From positions 458,731-522,730 of the forward strand of contig BCIV01000016.1 of the NCBI GenBank assembly GCA_001600055.1: a stretch of DNA of 64,000 bases, in the 5' to 3' direction. The notes under the pieces are model-generated. The model had not been told where the DNA came from and did no database searches. It was given only the letters and a program-made list of their open reading frames with translations. The number at the start of each line of letters is the position of its first letter. Positions within the stretch are counted from its first letter, which is position 1. A program made the position numbers and the translations under genes. Shown here piece after piece: positions 63,004 through 64,000 of this stretch. This DNA comes from Filobasidium wieringae (Eukaryota; Basidiomycota; Tremellomycetes; Filobasidiales; Filobasidiaceae).

Positions 63004-64000
63004 TCAAATAGGCTCGTCTCGAGGTTCGATCAAAATTTCGTTGACGGCGACGTGCGGAGGTTGCTTGAGCGCATACACGATCGAGTTGGCGACGTCTTCG
63101 GGATCCAGAATTTGAGCTCCGGAAGGTTGACCGTATTTCTCGACAGCCTCCTTATCGCTTGACATGGTGAGGAGATCGGTTTGCGTGTTACCGGGCTGCA
63201 CGCCAGTCACTCGGAGACCTTTGCCGGCGGTCTCGACACGAAGAGCCTGGAGAGTAAATTCTACAAAGGCCTTACTGGCCGAGTAGACACCGAGTCCGGG
63301 GAAGCATTTGCGAGCGGCATCGGATGAGATAGCGACGATATGACCAGAGCCGCGAGAGAGCATTCCAGGTACAGTGGAAGACAGGCAGTTTAGCAGACCT
63401 TTGCAGTTGACATCGACAGTACGCTCCCACTCATCGACCTTGGCGTTAGCCATCAGCGTCCAATACATAACGCCAGCGCATGAGACCAAGATATCTACGG
63501 GACCGAGCTCTTCTTCGGCGGCTTGAACAAGAGCTTCCACCTGCTGCCGGTTCGTGACATCGGTTTGACGAACGATAACTTTGCCCTCACGGATCGTCAG
63601 TCGGCGCTTAAGAGTCTCTAAAGCGTCTGTTCGACGAGCAGCAAGGGCGATATGACAGCCTTCCCTGGCGAGTGCGATCGCGACAGCGGCTCCGATTCCG
63701 GACGAAGCCCCAGTGATGACAGCGACTCGCCCGCTGAGCGGACCTCTACGGGTCATATGTGCCGCGCCTCCAAGCGAACTCAAGCCGGAAGGAGGGCGAA
63801 GTAGCCACCCTCGGGCGAACCAGTGACGAGTGTATGTCTCGAGTAGAACGATATCGACCTTGGGACGCTCGACTACAGACCGGAAAGGCCTTGTAGCTTC
63901 GTTGTTGAGAACAACGATACCTTGTAGGAAATCGACGCTAGGCATACCGCTGCGAAGGATATCAACAGTGAAATTTCCATCACCACCGGTAACGCTTCCT
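63004..64000 (-). CDS. short-chain dehydrogenase/reductase, 5' end beyond the window
   Basis: Classical NAD(P)-dependent SDR with cofactor motif TGASSGIG, SCAG in place of the usual NNAG, catalytic Ser in AISSDAARK, and YSASK as YxxxK. The best relatives are NADP-dependent 3-hydroxy-acid/serine dehydrogenases of the YMR226C type, but the substrate is not certain. ATG at 63756 (MTRRGPLSGRVAVITG) gives 250 residues, the normal SDR length. However, the frame stays open through another ATG at 63945 and on to the window edge. That adds about 80 residues (for example PKVDIVLLETYTRHW) of protein-like sequence. Either the SDR is the C-terminal domain of a larger protein, or the upstream frame is fortuitous. 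No intron is needed inside the visible part. Confidence 0.85.
   Translation of the reverse strand, partial: GSVTGGDGNFTVDILRSGMPSVDFLQGIVVLNNEATRPFRSVVERPKVDIVLLETYTRHWFARGWLLRPPSGLSSLGGAAHMTRRGPLSGRVAVITGASSGIGAAVAIALAREGCHIALAARRTDALETLKRRLTIREGKVIVRQTDVTNRQQVEALVQAAEEELGPVDILVSCAGVMYWTLMANAKVDEWERTVDVNCKGLLNCLSSTVPGMLSRGSGHIVAISSDAARKCFPGLGVYSASKAFVEFTLQALRVETAGKGLRVTGVQPGNTQTDLLTMSSDKEAVEKYGQPSGAQILDPEDVANSIVYALKQPPHVAVNEILIEPRDEPI

Overview
The window looks like nuclear DNA of a basidiomycete fungus, most likely a tremellomycete yeast related to Cryptococcus or Kwoniella. This is inferred from protein content and gene architecture, not from a database search. Genes are dense on both strands. 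Nearly every one is cut by short introns, mostly 54-107 nt, with GTGAGT/GTAAGT-type donors. The set includes fungal orthologues such as an Mkk1/2-type MAPKK, Cdc28, Rsp5, Pfa4, Ncr1/NPC1, Hsp78, Vms1, Ubp15 and a Dicer. I built the gene models by hand, checking splice sites and phase exon by exon. All protein-coding models close in frame except the last, which runs off the right edge.

Left third (1-25.6 kb): an unrecognised three-helix membrane protein (+); a 1702-aa PH/Sec7-like protein whose catalytic glutamate is missing (-); a CENP-B-type HTH protein (-); an NPC1/Ncr1 sterol transporter without a visible signal peptide (-); a single-pass membrane protein with a Cys-rich ectodomain and a C-terminal SH3 (-); a DUF938/METTL26-type methyltransferase (-); a four-helix membrane protein (+); Vms1/ANKZF1 (+); and a cell-wall-integrity MAPKK (-).

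Middle (26-47 kb): HUB1/UBL5 carried on an RD-rich N-terminal extension (+); CDC28/CDK1 (-); a cytosolic GH5 glucanase (-); the USP7/Ubp15 deubiquitinase (+) with a Dicer (+) directly behind it; and a continuous fusion of the mitochondrial disaggregase Hsp78/ClpB with a gamma-butyrobetaine-dioxygenase-like enzyme (-).

Right third (47.7-64 kb): an FAD monooxygenase (-); an intron-containing tRNA-Val(CAC) (+); a membrane-anchored SDR-like protein with a GC-AG intron (-); the Pfa4 DHHC palmitoyltransferase (-); a composite membrane-protein gene (+); an NTF2-like protein (-); the Rsp5 HECT ligase (+); a doubtful small membrane ORF (-); and a short-chain dehydrogenase cut by the window edge (-).

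Neighbouring genes do not form a pathway. Several concern protein quality control and ubiquitin (Vms1, Hub1, Ubp15, Hsp78, Rsp5), but I see nothing that makes this more than chance. The most notable finding is the Hsp78-dioxygenase fusion at 42988-46969. Next are the HUB1 fusion with its shortened C-terminus, and the Sec7-like domain without its glutamate finger.
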